Of a stretch of DNA of 64,000 nt, positions 31,487 to 42,339 are shown piece after piece. The position numbers and the translations under genes were made by a program. Numbering within the stretch: the stretch's first letter is position 1; each line of letters opens with the position of its first letter. The DNA is taken from contig JARBJD010000114.1 in the NCBI GenBank assembly GCA_033064195.1, forward strand, positions 62,001-126,000. Reading direction: 5' to 3'. The notes beneath the pieces are model-generated. The model saw only the letters and a list, made by a program, of their open reading frames with translations. It did not search any database and was not told the DNA's origin. Origin of the DNA: Blattamonas nauphoetae. Taxonomy: Eukaryota > Preaxostyla > Oxymonadida.

Positions 31487-32018
31487 GTTGTGTCACCAAA
31501 CCGTCCGGTGTCACCAATCCGGTCTTTTTTCTGTGTGGAACCATTTTGGTCAAATGAAGATAAAAATAAAAATTTTGAGTTTTCTTCCCATGCGATCCCA
31601 AAAAATCCTAAAAATACCTCTTTTCAACTACTTTTTCCATGTGTTCTCGTCAGATCTTCACAACCTGTGAACCGATTTTTCTAAAATTTTCAACAGAAAC
31701 GTTTAGTTGGAGATATGAATTGTTTGAAAAAAGAGAAAACAATTGTGGGAATCTGTGAAGTTTTGAGTGTCTTTTATCGATATATTTACGAAAATAATGC
31801 TTTTTCTTCGGTCTCAAACGGATGTCTGGTTATGGAAAAATGATCGACAAAAGCTAGGAAAATGGGTTGAGCTACGGTGTTTAACGTATTTTGAGGATTT
31901 CTCTGGATCCAGTGGGAGGAAAATTCAAATATTTTCTCTTTTTTTCTTAGTTTGACCAAAAGTGACAATTTCAGAAAAAAGCACTAGTTGATGACATGGA
32001 ACTAATTGGTGACGCAAC
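31487..32018. mobile_element. MULE-like terminal-inverted-repeat element, copy A
   Basis: About 530 bp of non-coding AT-rich DNA with matching inverted ends. The left end reads GTTGTGTCACCAA..., then CACCAATCCGG, CTTTTTTCTG and TTTTGGTCAAA. The right end reads the reverse: TTTGACCAAAAGTG, TTCAGAAAAAAGC, then TTGGTGACGCAAC. Related copies lie at 32859-33530, 33536-33800, 36240-36720 and 37864-45000 (interrupted). Long degenerate inverted ends and the adjacent MULE transposase relic suggest a non-autonomous Mutator-like element; no clear target duplication was seen. Confidence 0.65.
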
Positions 32019-32690
32019 GATACGATCTTAGCTGTCGAGGTCTTCGTTCTCCATTTTTCAATTTCTTACATGACTGAGCTTGTTTTTCCTCTTCCAGCGG
32101 TCCTACAAACTGTGGTGCACCGTCAGTCGTGACAATCGTTGTGAGATAGAGAGCTGGAATAAAGTTGCGGAGGTAACCGAGAAACCAATCTGTTGTCGCT
32201 TGGTCCTCACACATAACAAAAGCTGACGCAATAGAAAAAAGACAGGCATGCGGAGTGAATCCCTCCAACATGACATAACTTGTTTCCTTCTCGTTTAGTT
32301 GAGTCGGTTGTATCAATAATAATAACCTCCGGAAACTATATGGCCATTTCAGCAGCAGTATGGGGGATGAGGAGAAGATCATCCAGCTCCTCTCCGATCA
32401 CGTTGTATTTGTAGAAAAATGGTAACAGAGAGAGACGTTGATGAAGATCTCCCATGTCATTTGTGGAATGTTTTTCTGCCTTCGCAACTTTGACCTTTAG
32501 GTTGTACGCATCCTGTTTTGTCTGTTGAGCCTGAGGAGGGGATGTGGAACGGTTTGAAATGGAGGAGGGTAATCGTGTTTTTCATTCAAACATTTGCACT
32601 TCCATTTGTGGTAAGTGTCCTGCCGTGATTTTTCTGGAAAACCTAGTATTGGTCCAACGAAGACAAAAATCTCGCTTTGGCCCATTTTTC
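32002..32690 (-). pseudogene. Degraded MULE transposase
   Basis: Minus-strand fragments in different frames reconstruct the order of a Mutator-like transposase: a Cys/His-containing N-terminal piece (HKWKCKCLNEKHDYPPPFQ), then GDLHQRLSLLPFFYKYNV, LLLIPHTAAEMAI, FPEVIIIDTTDSTKREGN, LFSIASAFVMCEDQATTDWF and LYLTTIVTTDGAPQF. The FPEV-DTT and later TDGAP motifs are those of the MULE DDE domain. At least one frame break (near 32280) and one stop (near 32340) separate the pieces, and the 3' end runs into the inverted repeat end at 32018. It is not functional as it stands. Confidence 0.7.
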
Positions 32691-32858
32691 CATATACACG
32701 CTCTTTTTGTGCAATAATTATTCTTCAGCACAATTGGAGAAAAACTGTGGATATCTGTGAAGATGTGAAATATACGGTTTTTCGCTTAGAAAGATGTCAG
32801 AGAAACAAAATTGATTTTTTTCTATGACTTTGTTGTCCTTTAAAATTTGGGTTCTTTT

Positions 32859-33530
32859 GGTCGGCACCAATCAGTCCCATGTCACCAATCCGGCCTTTTT
32901 TCTGGAAAAACCAATTTTGGCCAAATTAAGAAAAAAATATAATTTAAGAATTAAACTCCGACGCAATCCCGCGAAAACCTCAAAATACCACATTTTGCCC
33001 GATGAAAAAAATAGTTCGGCCATATCTCAACAACCAATGTGTCAATTTGGATGAAATTTATCACAGAAACATTTTTTTGGTGAAACGAACATTTCGAAAA
33101 AAATTTGAGAAAAGATTCTGGGTATTTGGGAAAAAAGAAAAAAAACCAAATTTTTCTCGACATCAAACTCTTTGAAAAAAAAAGGTTTGTTTTTTGAGAA
33201 ACTTGTGTCGAGATCTATACGATAACAATGCATTTTTCTCGACATCAAACTCTTTGAAAAAAACGGTTTCTTTTTTGGAGCAGCTTTTGTCGAGATCTAT
33301 CTGACTAGAATGCTTTTTATTTGAGTTAAAACGGGCGGCTGGTTGTGGAGAAATGAGGTCAGAAATGTCGAAAAAATGTGTGCATTCGAAAGGTTAAAGG
33401 TATTTTGAGGTTTTCTCGGGATCGCGTGGGAGTATAATTCTAGAATTTTCATTTTGTCTTAGTTTGACCAAAATGGTCCCTCACAGAAAAAAGGCCGGAT
33501 TGGTGACACCGGACGGTTTGGCGACACAAC
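32859..33530. mobile_element. MULE-like terminal-inverted-repeat element, copy B
   Basis: About 670 bp with ends related to copy A: the left end has GGCACCAATC, then CACCAATCCGGCC and TTTTTTCTGG; the right end has TTAGTTTGACCAAAATGG, CAGAAAAAAGGCCGG, ATTGGTGACACCGG and GGCGACACAAC. The interior holds a doubled segment around 33150-33290 (two copies of CTCGACATCAAACTCTTTG). No coding sequence. The MULE transposase relic lies between copies A and B. Confidence 0.6.
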
Positions 33531-33535
33531 TTTTA

Positions 33536-33800
33536 TATGAAAACTATACAGAAAAAGAACAGTTTCATCAGTCACAGTTTGATGTCTGGTTATGACAAAA
33601 TGATCATTAAAAGTTTGGTAAATATGTGGAGATCTGGCGTAGGCAGTATTTTGAGGATTTCTCGCGATCGCGTGGGAGTTACAGTCAAAAAAATGTCTTT
33701 TTTTCTGGATGGTAACAGAGGAGTGCCGATCATAACACCAAATTTGATAGTTCTTTCTGAAGTGAGACAAAACGATACGGCCAAGTTCTAGAAAGTGCAT
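33536..33800. repeat. Partial MULE-like repeat copy
   Basis: This shares with the inner part of copies A and C the stretch with TGATGTCTGGTTATG, AAAATGATC, GTATTTTGAGGATTTCTC and GATCGCGTGGGAGT. It lacks a recognisable terminal repeat on the right side. Probably a truncated copy abutting copy B. Confidence 0.4.
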
Positions 33801-33899
33801 TTGACATTTCTGGGAAGGAAATTGTGGGATTTACTATTGTCGAATTGCTTTAGCGTTCAAATGATTCCCTGATTAAGCCTTTTCTGTAATTGTTTCAAC

Positions 33900-35000
33900 A
33901 AGTTAGGTTTGCTGAGAGCAATTTAATTCCGGCGGACGACCACGAACACCAACATCGCGATTGTGGGCCTTTGCCTTTTTTGCCCAAATTCTTGCTGAAT
34001 GAGTGACAAGTCCAACTTTTTCCAGTTGGATGTCTGGAATGTTGTTTTTTGCCGCTACACCACAAAGTTTTGCTTTTTCATTCGGATAGTTTTCATCATC
34101 ACACAATAAAATGCGAACCAGCAGCGAGAGGCTAGCAAGGCATCATGCCATCAAGTTCCTACTTGCGCAGACACTCAAGGAGATCCTTTCAATCACAGTG
34201 AGAACCGAGACCAGGATGTGATGTCACTCGATGCATCAGTGAAGTGAGAGAAAGGCTGAAGTTGCGGGTGAGATGCTCCTGCAGCCAGAAGACAGCATTC
34301 AAGCAGCTATATGTGAAGACGTCTCCCTCCAGTGTGACGACTGTGTCCTGGGCGTGGTGGCCCTTCATCTTTCTCAAGCGAATGGTGATCAGGAGGACGG
34401 AAGTGTCTTTTAAACAGACGATTCGTTCAATGTCGCGCAGTTCGATAGCTGCACATGTTGACGCGCGGGCCCCGGTGCACAATGACAGAAGAAACAGACT
34501 CGCTTCGAACGGTTTTTCAGGAAAACAGTCTGGAATGTACGACAATATCTTAAACAGATCAAAAACAATGAAAGGTGGCTTGCTGATGGAAATGTCTGGC
34601 GTTTGTTTTTCTTTCTTGACAAGGTCGATTGTGTCTGAAATAGATTGGTGAATGCAGTCAGGTGTCCGCTCGCCTCGATGAAGTGTGTCAAGTGCGATCA
34701 GTGCGCAGCGAATTGGCTTGTCAAGTGACTGGATGTATGCAATCTCGTTGATTCGCAATCAATGGAGAAAGTCTTGTACGACGTCAACTTGTAGAGGAAA
34801 GACAGATTCCAGTTGCGCCGCTTCTCCAAAGTTCTGAAGCATGGTTGGCCCCTGATTCTGTTTGAAGGACGTTGTGATTCCTGTAAACTAACTTCCATTC
34901 AGCTTCTCTGTCAAGGTACTGTTGTGAAGACTCGTTGTCAGGTGCCAAGTGTGACCTCGGAAGGTGTAAAAGTTGAAGAGCGTAATTTCCAATAGACAAT
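33900..35000 (-). mobile_element. Degraded tyrosine-recombinase element (Crypton-like)
   Basis: Minus-strand fragments show a tyrosine recombinase in order: an N-terminal core-binding-like part (FPLQVDVVQDFLHWLRINE near 34760), a catalytic part with the first Arg (FLLSLCTGARASTCAAIEL near 34470), and further down the His-x-x-Arg box (LVTHSARIWAKK near 34000). This layout resembles Crypton-type elements of eukaryotes, but DIRS-type elements also use such enzymes, so the class is open. It is old and broken, with a few interruptions. No terminal repeats were found. Confidence 0.6.
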
Positions 35001-35286
35001 GAGATGAGATGGAAGAGATTTAAACCTTTCCTGATTTTTTACTTGAAAATGCATTTCATAGCTTCAGTTCTAGAAATAACGTTTCACAAAGTGAAGGGAA
35101 AACGGTCAAGTTCTGATAGTGGGCAGATCAAACATACATCTCAACCTGAAAAAAATGGGCATGTGAACCTGCACTTTCGTTTGATGAAACAATATTACCA
35201 TAATCCGATCCCATACTGATGAAATTGAAGTGAAATGAAACGAGGTTTCGAGTCTTGTCTTAACCCTAACCCAGTTCAACTCTGAA

Positions 35287-35613
35287 CTATCCACTCTTTC
35301 TCCGGACGAAGTCTCTGAAGAACATTGCTGCACCAATCCAGTGGCTGTCAGTCTCAATCTCCAACAATTCGAGATTGGTTCTTTTCAACCACCGAAATTC
35401 CAATACGAACAAAAACATTAACATCGAATCTAGCAAAGATCGCTCAAGTTCAGACAAAAAAAGGAAGGAAAGAATGAAGAAAGAAAAGATGAATCGTGAA
35501 GATGAGAAGAAAGATTCTGAAGACACTGTGACAAGATTTTGAGCCAAAATCAGCTCAAACAAGTACAAAAGAAGAGAGAACAGAATTCCATCCATTCGTT
35601 TATCACTACACAT
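35287..35613 (-). CDS. Short reading with signal-peptide-like start
   Basis: A 105-residue reading whose start (MDGILFSLLLYLFELILAQN) looks like a signal peptide with a plausible cleavage site, then Ser/Phe-rich sequence and a charged C-terminal part. It may be the 5' remnant of a secreted or surface protein related to the beta-helix genes, cut off by transposon activity, or a chance reading. No homologue recognised. Confidence 0.25.
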   Translation of the reverse strand: MCSDKRMDGILFSLLLYLFELILAQNLVTVSSESFFSSSRFIFSFFILSFLFLSELERSLLDSMLMFLFVLEFRWLKRTNLELLEIETDSHWIGAAMFFRDFVRRKSG

Positions 35614-35722
35614 TCCTGTTTTTATTGAAAGTTTGGTTTGAGAGCGTCACAATCAGAAAAGAAATGGATTCCTAAAGGACCTTCCAGCAAGGCATCCTCC
35701 GACCAGTAAATAATCGGAGCGA

Positions 35723-35926
35723 ATGGCCACCTTGAGCTTCAAACCCCACACCTCGACATGTTACTCCTACGCCCCAGAACACTTCGAAAACACAGGCGGA
35801 ACCTGGAAGAAAACACTTTCAGTTTCAAATCAAGATCGCCTCCCGAAAATCACCAGATCTGGCAAAAAAGGTGTTACCCCAATTGTATTAGTCGAGAACA
35901 TTTTTCTCTTTTCCCTGACGGGATAA
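35723..35926 (+). CDS. Short unrecognised reading, perhaps a 5' exon relic
   Basis: An ATG at 35723 starts MATLSFKPHTSTCYSYAPEH and continues as a hydrophilic, less AT-rich reading to a donor-like GTGTTACC at 35871, after which the sequence becomes hydrophobic. The first 50 residues look like real coding DNA, the rest does not. It could be the first exon of a gene whose remainder was lost. No family recognised. Confidence 0.25.
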   Translation: MATLSFKPHTSTCYSYAPEHFENTGGTWKKTLSVSNQDRLPKITRSGKKGVTPIVLVENIFLFSLTG

Positions 35927-36239
35927 TCTGCAATCACTGCAGAAACAACCTCAAACATCAAAAGCCAATATCTGTATGACATGGAGGATAAGTAAGGTCA
36001 TCTGGAAGTGGAGTTCCACAGTTTGTATATCGAATGGAATCCTGTGTGTATTAAGTTTAGAGAATAGTTGAGACATGATTTCTGTCTTGGTCACTAAGAA
36101 ACTACTGGGATTTGGTGAATGTTTACGAATTTGGCAAAAAAAGCAACGAAGGTGGTTCGCAGTGAGTCATTCGAAATTTCCAGAAGTTTGAGTGGATCTA
36201 TGAGTGAGTTGCATGATCCTCTAAACTGAATGTGACGTC

Positions 36240-36720
36240 CACAATCCACGAAAATCAATAATTCATGATCTTTTCGGTGTGGGACTATTCTGGACCAACA
36301 AAGAAAATAATGTAAAGTGTTGTATTATATCCCGGCACGATTCCGAGAAATCCTCAAAATACATCGATTCGGTCGTTTTGTTCATGTGATCTTGTCATAT
36401 CTTCTAAAACAGTGAACCACTTTTGATGCATTTTTGTAGTAGAATCGTTTTTTTGGTGAAATGAATTGTTTGAAAAAAAAGCCAAAAAAATGTGGGTATT
36501 TGTTCATATGTGAAACAACTTTATTTTTCACCCAGAACAATGTCATGGGTTTTTTTTGAGTCTCTGATCGATATCTATACAATACTAACGCTTTTTCTTC
36601 GGTACCAAAACGGACGTCTGGTCGTTGAGAAATGACCCAAAAAGTTACAAAAAATGTGTGCATTTTCCAATAGGACGATATGAGGCACTTTTAGCTTTTC
36701 GACCTCTAATAAATCCAGAA
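36240..36720. repeat. Diverged MULE-like repeat copy
   Basis: This shares interior words with copies A and C: CGATTCCGAGAAATCCTCAA, TGGTGAAATGAATTGTTTG, CGATATCTATAC, GCTTTTTCTTCGGT and CGGACGTCTGG. Both ends are decayed. No coding sequence. Confidence 0.4.
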
Positions 36721-37863
36721 TGTTGTTTTCATCTTGGTTGGACACTTTGTGATTTTTTCTTCACAGATCGTGTATTATTGACATGACGTGGATTATTGAC
36801 ACTACTATTGTCGATCCACTCAAAACCCGGAATTTCTCCAAAACCCGGAACATGGGTGTTGAAAGATCCATATTGGGCAAATTCTTCTTTCTTTGCGACT
36901 ATACCCTCCAGATCCTTCAAGAAGTCCTGCGACACGGGCGTCTGCGCATTCTCCACTTGTGGACCTTCCAAAGTTTGCCCATGCAGTCGAAAAAAAGGAG
37001 TGACAATTAATGGTGCTGATACATATGCACCAAAACTCATTAAACCGCCATACATCGAGATTTTTTCTGAGAAATGTTGTTTTGGTGAGAAAATAATGCT
37101 GACAAAAATTGGGAGCTAACGTCTCATTATTGGGCCCTGTAGCCTCAAACAACAGAATCTTCACAAAAGCCGTGAGCTTTTCGACGTCACATCTCCACAA
37201 CAAATCATCAATTATCAACCAAATGAGTCAGGATTTTTGACATCATTCAAAAGTTCGATGACCAACATTCAAAACAAATTTCCTCTCGTGATTGAGAAAT
37301 GAACCTACTTTTCTCTCGAAGGGGTGTATGATATGATTGAATATTGGTTTCGAGATCTTTGATCGAGCCGTGGTCAGAGGGGTAAATTTGGGATTTTGTT
37401 TGTGAGCGTCGAACTGTTGAATGATGTCAAAAATCCTGCCCCATATGAAATCAAACTTTTTTGAACGCAATCTGATCAACTTCGTTTTTGGAAAGAATTG
37501 ATTGAAGGGTCATTGAATCCAAGTGCACTGAATAGAGAAGGATCAACGAGAAAAACAAAAATGATCTGGTTTGGTTTAAGGATGGTGGTGTGGAGTGTTT
37601 GTGAAGGAATGCGGTTAATGCCAAAATGCCCAATAGTGCTGGGAGTTTTAGTGAATGAAACTTGTCACTGGAGTGTGGAGTGGGCTGAAATCCAAATGAT
37701 TTGGCTTGATGTCTCACCCAAATAAAGTAAATTTTAAATGTAAAGACCTCAAAAAATGATTTTTTTGTGAAAAGAAAACAAAATTTTGCCTCTGTGAGTG
37801 TTTTCGAGAAAATATTTATTTTTGGCTTTTTTCCAGATACCCAGATTTGTTTCCCTATTTTTT
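36721..37863. other. Non-coding region between repeat copies
   Basis: AT-rich sequence with several short readings on both strands (for example 36729-37055 and 37451-37717, minus). None has recognisable motifs or support from splicing. I see nothing else in it. Confidence 0.4.
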
Positions 37864-38421
37864 AGTGGCGTCACCAATACGTTCCATGTCAACAATTCGT
37901 GCTTTTTTCTGGAATTATCACTTTTGGTCAGACTAAGAAAAAATGAAAATTTTAGAATTTTCTTCCCACGCGATCCCGAGAAAACCTCAAAATACGTTAT
38001 TCAGCGAAACACCACACATTTTCAAAACTTTTGACGATCATTTTTCCAAAACCAGACATCCGTATGAGACCGAAGAAAAAGCATTCTTTTCGTAAACATA
38101 TCGATAAAAGACGCTCAAAAAAATAAAAATTTTTTTCCCATGAAATTATACTGGGCGAAAAACAGCCTTTTTTCATATTTTCCCAGATACCCATAATTTT
38201 TGATACACTTTTTGTTCAAAATGTTCATTTCACCAAACAAACGTTTCTGTGGAAAATTTCATCAAAATCGGTTCAAAGGTTGTGAAGTTATGACGAGAAC
38301 ACATGAAAAAAGTGGTTGAAAAGAGCTATTGTGAGGATTTTTTGGGATCGTGTGGGAATAAAATTCAAAAATTTCTTTATTTCGAAGTTTGACCAAAAGT
38401 GATAATTTCAGAAAAAAACAC

Positions 38422-38450
38422 GGCATAATGTAACTTCATCGGACCACTTT
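38422..38450 (+). repeat. Left inverted repeat of Merlin element
   Basis: 29 bp starting GGCATAATGTAACTTCATCG; pairs with 44929-44957. Preceded by the target duplication AAAAACAC. Confidence 0.8.
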
Positions 38451-38555
38451 TATCACATTTTTTCTTATTCCCCTTCGACTTTCTCGTTTTCATCATGCGT
38501 TTCTCAAATTATTACTTTCTGGTGATGACTTTTTTGAAATCTGATTTTTCGTGAA

Positions 38556-39647
38556 ATGTTTATGGGTTCGATCAAACCATCGTCAGAGATGTCACTTGTT
38601 CCCTCCCATGACCGACCATTTATCGACAATATTCGTCTTTTTCTCTTCGAAAATGATACTTTGGTGTGGTTTCAACATTCTATTCTCTGTGAACCGAACC
38701 ATCAATGCACAAAGTGTCGATCAAGCTGCTCACTAGAAAAAGGACACTACTATCATTGGAAATGTTGAAATCGGAAATGTCGTCACAAGCGGAGCCTCTA
38801 TAAAGGAACTAGTCTCGAACGATTACACATTCCTCTTCATCACCTGATGTTGATCTGCCTTCTAATCTGGTATGATTTTGACTCTTCAAAAATCAGACTT
38901 TTTACTGGTGTATCGCTAAATACAATTGGATATTGGCGTAGTCACATCTACGCAACTTGTACAGAAAAGTGGAAGATAAATCAAACACCAATCGGTGGTC
39001 CTGACTCAATCGTTGAAATAGATGAGGCTATCATCAGGAAGCGAAAGTATCATCGAGGTCGCACAAAGGAACAGATATGGGTTTTTGGAGCGGTTGAAAG
39101 AAAGGAAGGAGGCGGTGCTGGAGCAAATTTTGTGATTATCGTTACGAACAGATCAAGAGAAACTCTCCTTCCAATCATCAAAGCAAAAATTCTCCCTGGA
39201 ACTCATATTATGTCCGATGAATGGAGGGCGTATTCTACACTGAGTGAAGATAGATTCAGACACACAACTGTAAATCACAGCAAGAATTTTGTCGATCCGA
39301 CTACCAACACATGCACCAATACGGTAGAAGGATTATGGAGCCACATGCGAAGATTTTTTCCCCAATCAGGCGTCAGAACTCGTTTTCTTGGGTCATATCT
39401 TTCCACATGGTTGGTAAAACGAAATTTAAAAATGTTATTTATCTCAATCCTCAGAGAAATGACACATACCATCGCATTTACACCATCACCTGAGTTTCAC
39501 ATGACACATCTGACTGATGAGACAGATCAAGATGATCCACCCATAATTTCAGATCTTCGGGGGATTTCACATTCTTTGGAAGGAATGAGTTCAGAAACTG
39601 AGGATGATGATTCTGATCTCGAATCGATATCCTCTGTTGATGCCTAA
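38556..39647 (+). pseudogene. Merlin/IS1595-type DDE transposase with one stop
   Basis: The reading starts at an ATG at 38556 and is open for 364 codons except for one TGA at 38766-38768. The N-terminal 90 residues contain a zinc-ribbon (CTKCRSSC, then HWKC and NRKCRHKR), broken by that TGA, then LYKGTSLERLHIPLHHLM. The catalytic ISXO2-like domain follows, complete: IVEIDEAIIRKRKYHRGR (first Asp), QIWVFGAVER, LLPIIKAKILPGTHIMSDEW (second Asp), VNHSKNFVDP, and TNTVEGLWSHMRRFF (Glu). The C-terminus is acidic (SSETEDDDSDLESISS). Without the stop it has the expected length and all three catalytic residues, so inactivation is recent. Confidence 0.85.
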
Positions 39648-42339
39648 ACGAGAGAACAGTGATTGATCGCTCATGAAACGAAGAAAACTCCTGATCGCTT
39701 CATTTCACCGATATCAAATGTAAATTCGACTAGATTCTTCATTTAGAGAGCTTTTACTCCATTATTTAACCTACTGTCTGAATATTTTTGCTAATTAAGA
39801 GAAAGATAGAAAGATTCAAACTTTTATTGAGAACTCGTCGATCAAACCAACTATATGACTACATCATGTTTAAGGGTATGCCAAAAAACCCCTCAAATCC
39901 AAAGAACTCAAATGTCCACCAAAAAGTGAAAGATCATGTGAAGGGGTATCCATCCTTGGAGTAATAGCTTGTGCAAACACCTGTGGGAGGAGGTGAAGGT
40001 CAATCTTTATGAGTTGATCAACATGAAAAAAGTGCGTTATGGGAACTGTTGAAATTCATTATGCCTAATGATCCATTTATGAATCAATTATCATTCATTT
40101 ATTGAGAAAATGTCAGAAAAACTGATGTGAAATGCATGATTAGTGATATCAAAATAGATCCGCCCATCTTGTTCATCAGCTTCCCCTCTCACACAACGGT
40201 GTGTTACTCTCAGAATTTCATGACTTCTTCACATTCCAGTTTTACGACGCATGGATAACTTGATCTCGTGTGGATATGGTGTCTTTCACGTCATCAACAA
40301 CAGTTGTTTCGATGCAGATGTCTGGACAGAACATTGATGATGGTCATTGGAATCCATCGTAAACCAGCTGATACGGAAGAATAATGAAATGATTCTTGAA
40401 AAGAAACGGCAAACTTCGTAGTCAGGTACGATCAGGTTAATTGTGTTCGTGAGACTGCATCCTTTCAGCTGAATTGAAAAACTGCCTGAACGAAAGAGAT
40501 CATAATTTCTGTGAGGGTGAAAACACATACATCAGCATATCTGAGAATTTCGTTGATGATGTGCCGGCCTCTGTTATTTTCTTTTCGGTTCCGCAAAATT
40601 TCAGTGTTCCACAATCACCCTCGAATCCCCTTCGCATCGAGTTGGACCTGCTAAGGTGATCGGAAACACAACTCCTTAGAGATTCAGGAACTTTCTTCAT
40701 GGTTTTCTTCAAAGCTTGGAATGATCTCGATTTGGAGATCTTCTGCGAGATGATGGAATGGGAGAGAGTGTCGGCTTGTCCACACCAATAATGAAATTCC
40801 CTTGTTCTGTGTGAAGTGTTCCTTTAACTTCGGTGCGTGATATTCGTGTTGGGCGAGTTGAGATTTGTTTGATCCACTCGGCTAATTCTCATCTGCCTGT
40901 CTCCCTTAATTCACATTTTGTCAATTCTTCCCGACTCAACCCTGAGTGGACTGTGCCAAATATGTGTTCTTTCTTCTTGATCTTAACTGATGATCTGTAA
41001 ATCGGATCGTTCTCGGAAGAAGAATCACTCAGCGAGATCACATCAGAAAATAAACACGATTGAACGGAGTCGCACAACGGACTCTCGATCTCGAATCAGA
41101 TCACTATCTATGTCTTATTCACTGTATGATCTCGTTTTCTCCTCAATCCTTTTGATCCTTCTAGATCAAAGGAATGAGGATTTTGAGGTGATTGCGTTCT
41201 TGGAAGAGGAGAAAATGAAATCAGTTCAGTTCTCTGAATCTCATTGTGCTCTTCATATCGATCAAGTTTACTCAGATGATCAGAGACTGATTAAAAGAAG
41301 AGGATCATCGAATTCATGAAACCAAGACCCAAAGCGAAGAAGAAATGGATACTGAATTTCACAGAGTTGTGGACGCGTTGATTCAGAACAAGATTATGTT
41401 TGTACGCAGTAAATAAGGAGCAGAACTGTTCGAGTTCGAAAATCAGGATGATCCTGTCGGTCTACAGATACAGTAGGACATCGAAGGAAACAACGGAATC
41501 ATTACCAGTTTTGGAGTGTATAAGAACCTTCAAGGAACGCCACCACTTCTGTGGTATGAATACACAAAGTAATGACGAATTTCGTACAGCATTCCGAGGA
41601 AAACCTCAGTTTCATCAATGACACACGCCGACCTAAGAACGGGCAACTTGGAAGGACATCAACCACCCGTCAGGTGCGGATGGTGAATCGAAATCACAAA
41701 ATAGCTCGCCTTTTGGCATATCCATTTTCAGTCTGTCTATCATAACATTATCACTGTCTTCCTGCTTTATTCCTGAAGAAAAATGCTGCATCGAAACTTT
41801 CCCATCAAAGTTTGCTTCAACTGATCCACAATTCATCTTGTTAGGTCTGTAAAAGTCCTTGGTTCAGTCCTCACCACTTGCCCACCCCACATCCTGTTGC
41901 GATCACAGAGGAACCTACTCTACCTTCGCTGGGTGTCGTGGAAGGCGGAGAAGCTTCAGTTCGGCCCGACGGAGAGCAGCTCCCACAGCAGCATGTCGAG
42001 GAGAACGTCATCAGACAACTTGTCAATGTCCCGCGTATCCCGCGTCCGGTCCTGATCCGCCTGATGCTGTTTTGAGCCGAGGCAAAGACAACCAAAGATG
42101 ATTAAGAGCACGTAGATGATACACAAAAACAATGACAGTGTGTGCCAACGAACATGGAATCACTTCCACTCGACAGACCCGAAGGGCGATGTTACGATGT
42201 CAGAAGAATATGTGTTTGAGACAGTCTCCACAAAGCAGAAGGGAGTAGAATTCACCGATTCCGCTTCGGCGACACGCGCAGATGTGATCCAACCACATTC
42301 AACGCAGCAGCGGCAGGGAAGATCACAGCGTCATTCTAT
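39648..42339. other. Cargo region of Merlin without a clear gene
   Basis: Mixed AT-rich (39.7-41.4 kb) and more GC-rich (41.85-42.3 kb) sequence. Short readings on both strands (for example 40474-40659 and 41878-42075 plus, 40889-41077 minus) show no motif or consistent splicing. Degenerate coding remnants are likely, but I cannot name one. Confidence 0.35.

Noticed and set aside
31487-33530. CRISPR-like array suggested by repeated short words
   Set aside because: The words are spread irregularly, differ between copies and form inverted ends of transposons; no regular spacer pattern, and the DNA is eukaryotic.
33900-35000. Polinton-type integrase
   Set aside because: The readable boxes are those of a tyrosine recombinase, not of a DDE integrase, and no other Polinton-type gene was seen nearby.
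38766-38768. TGA in the Merlin transposase read as selenocysteine or as a sign of a non-standard code
   Set aside because: TGA terminates several recognisable host genes at the expected place (p44, CHMP2, CDC25-type), and a transposase zinc ribbon is no place for selenocysteine. It is a simple disabling change.
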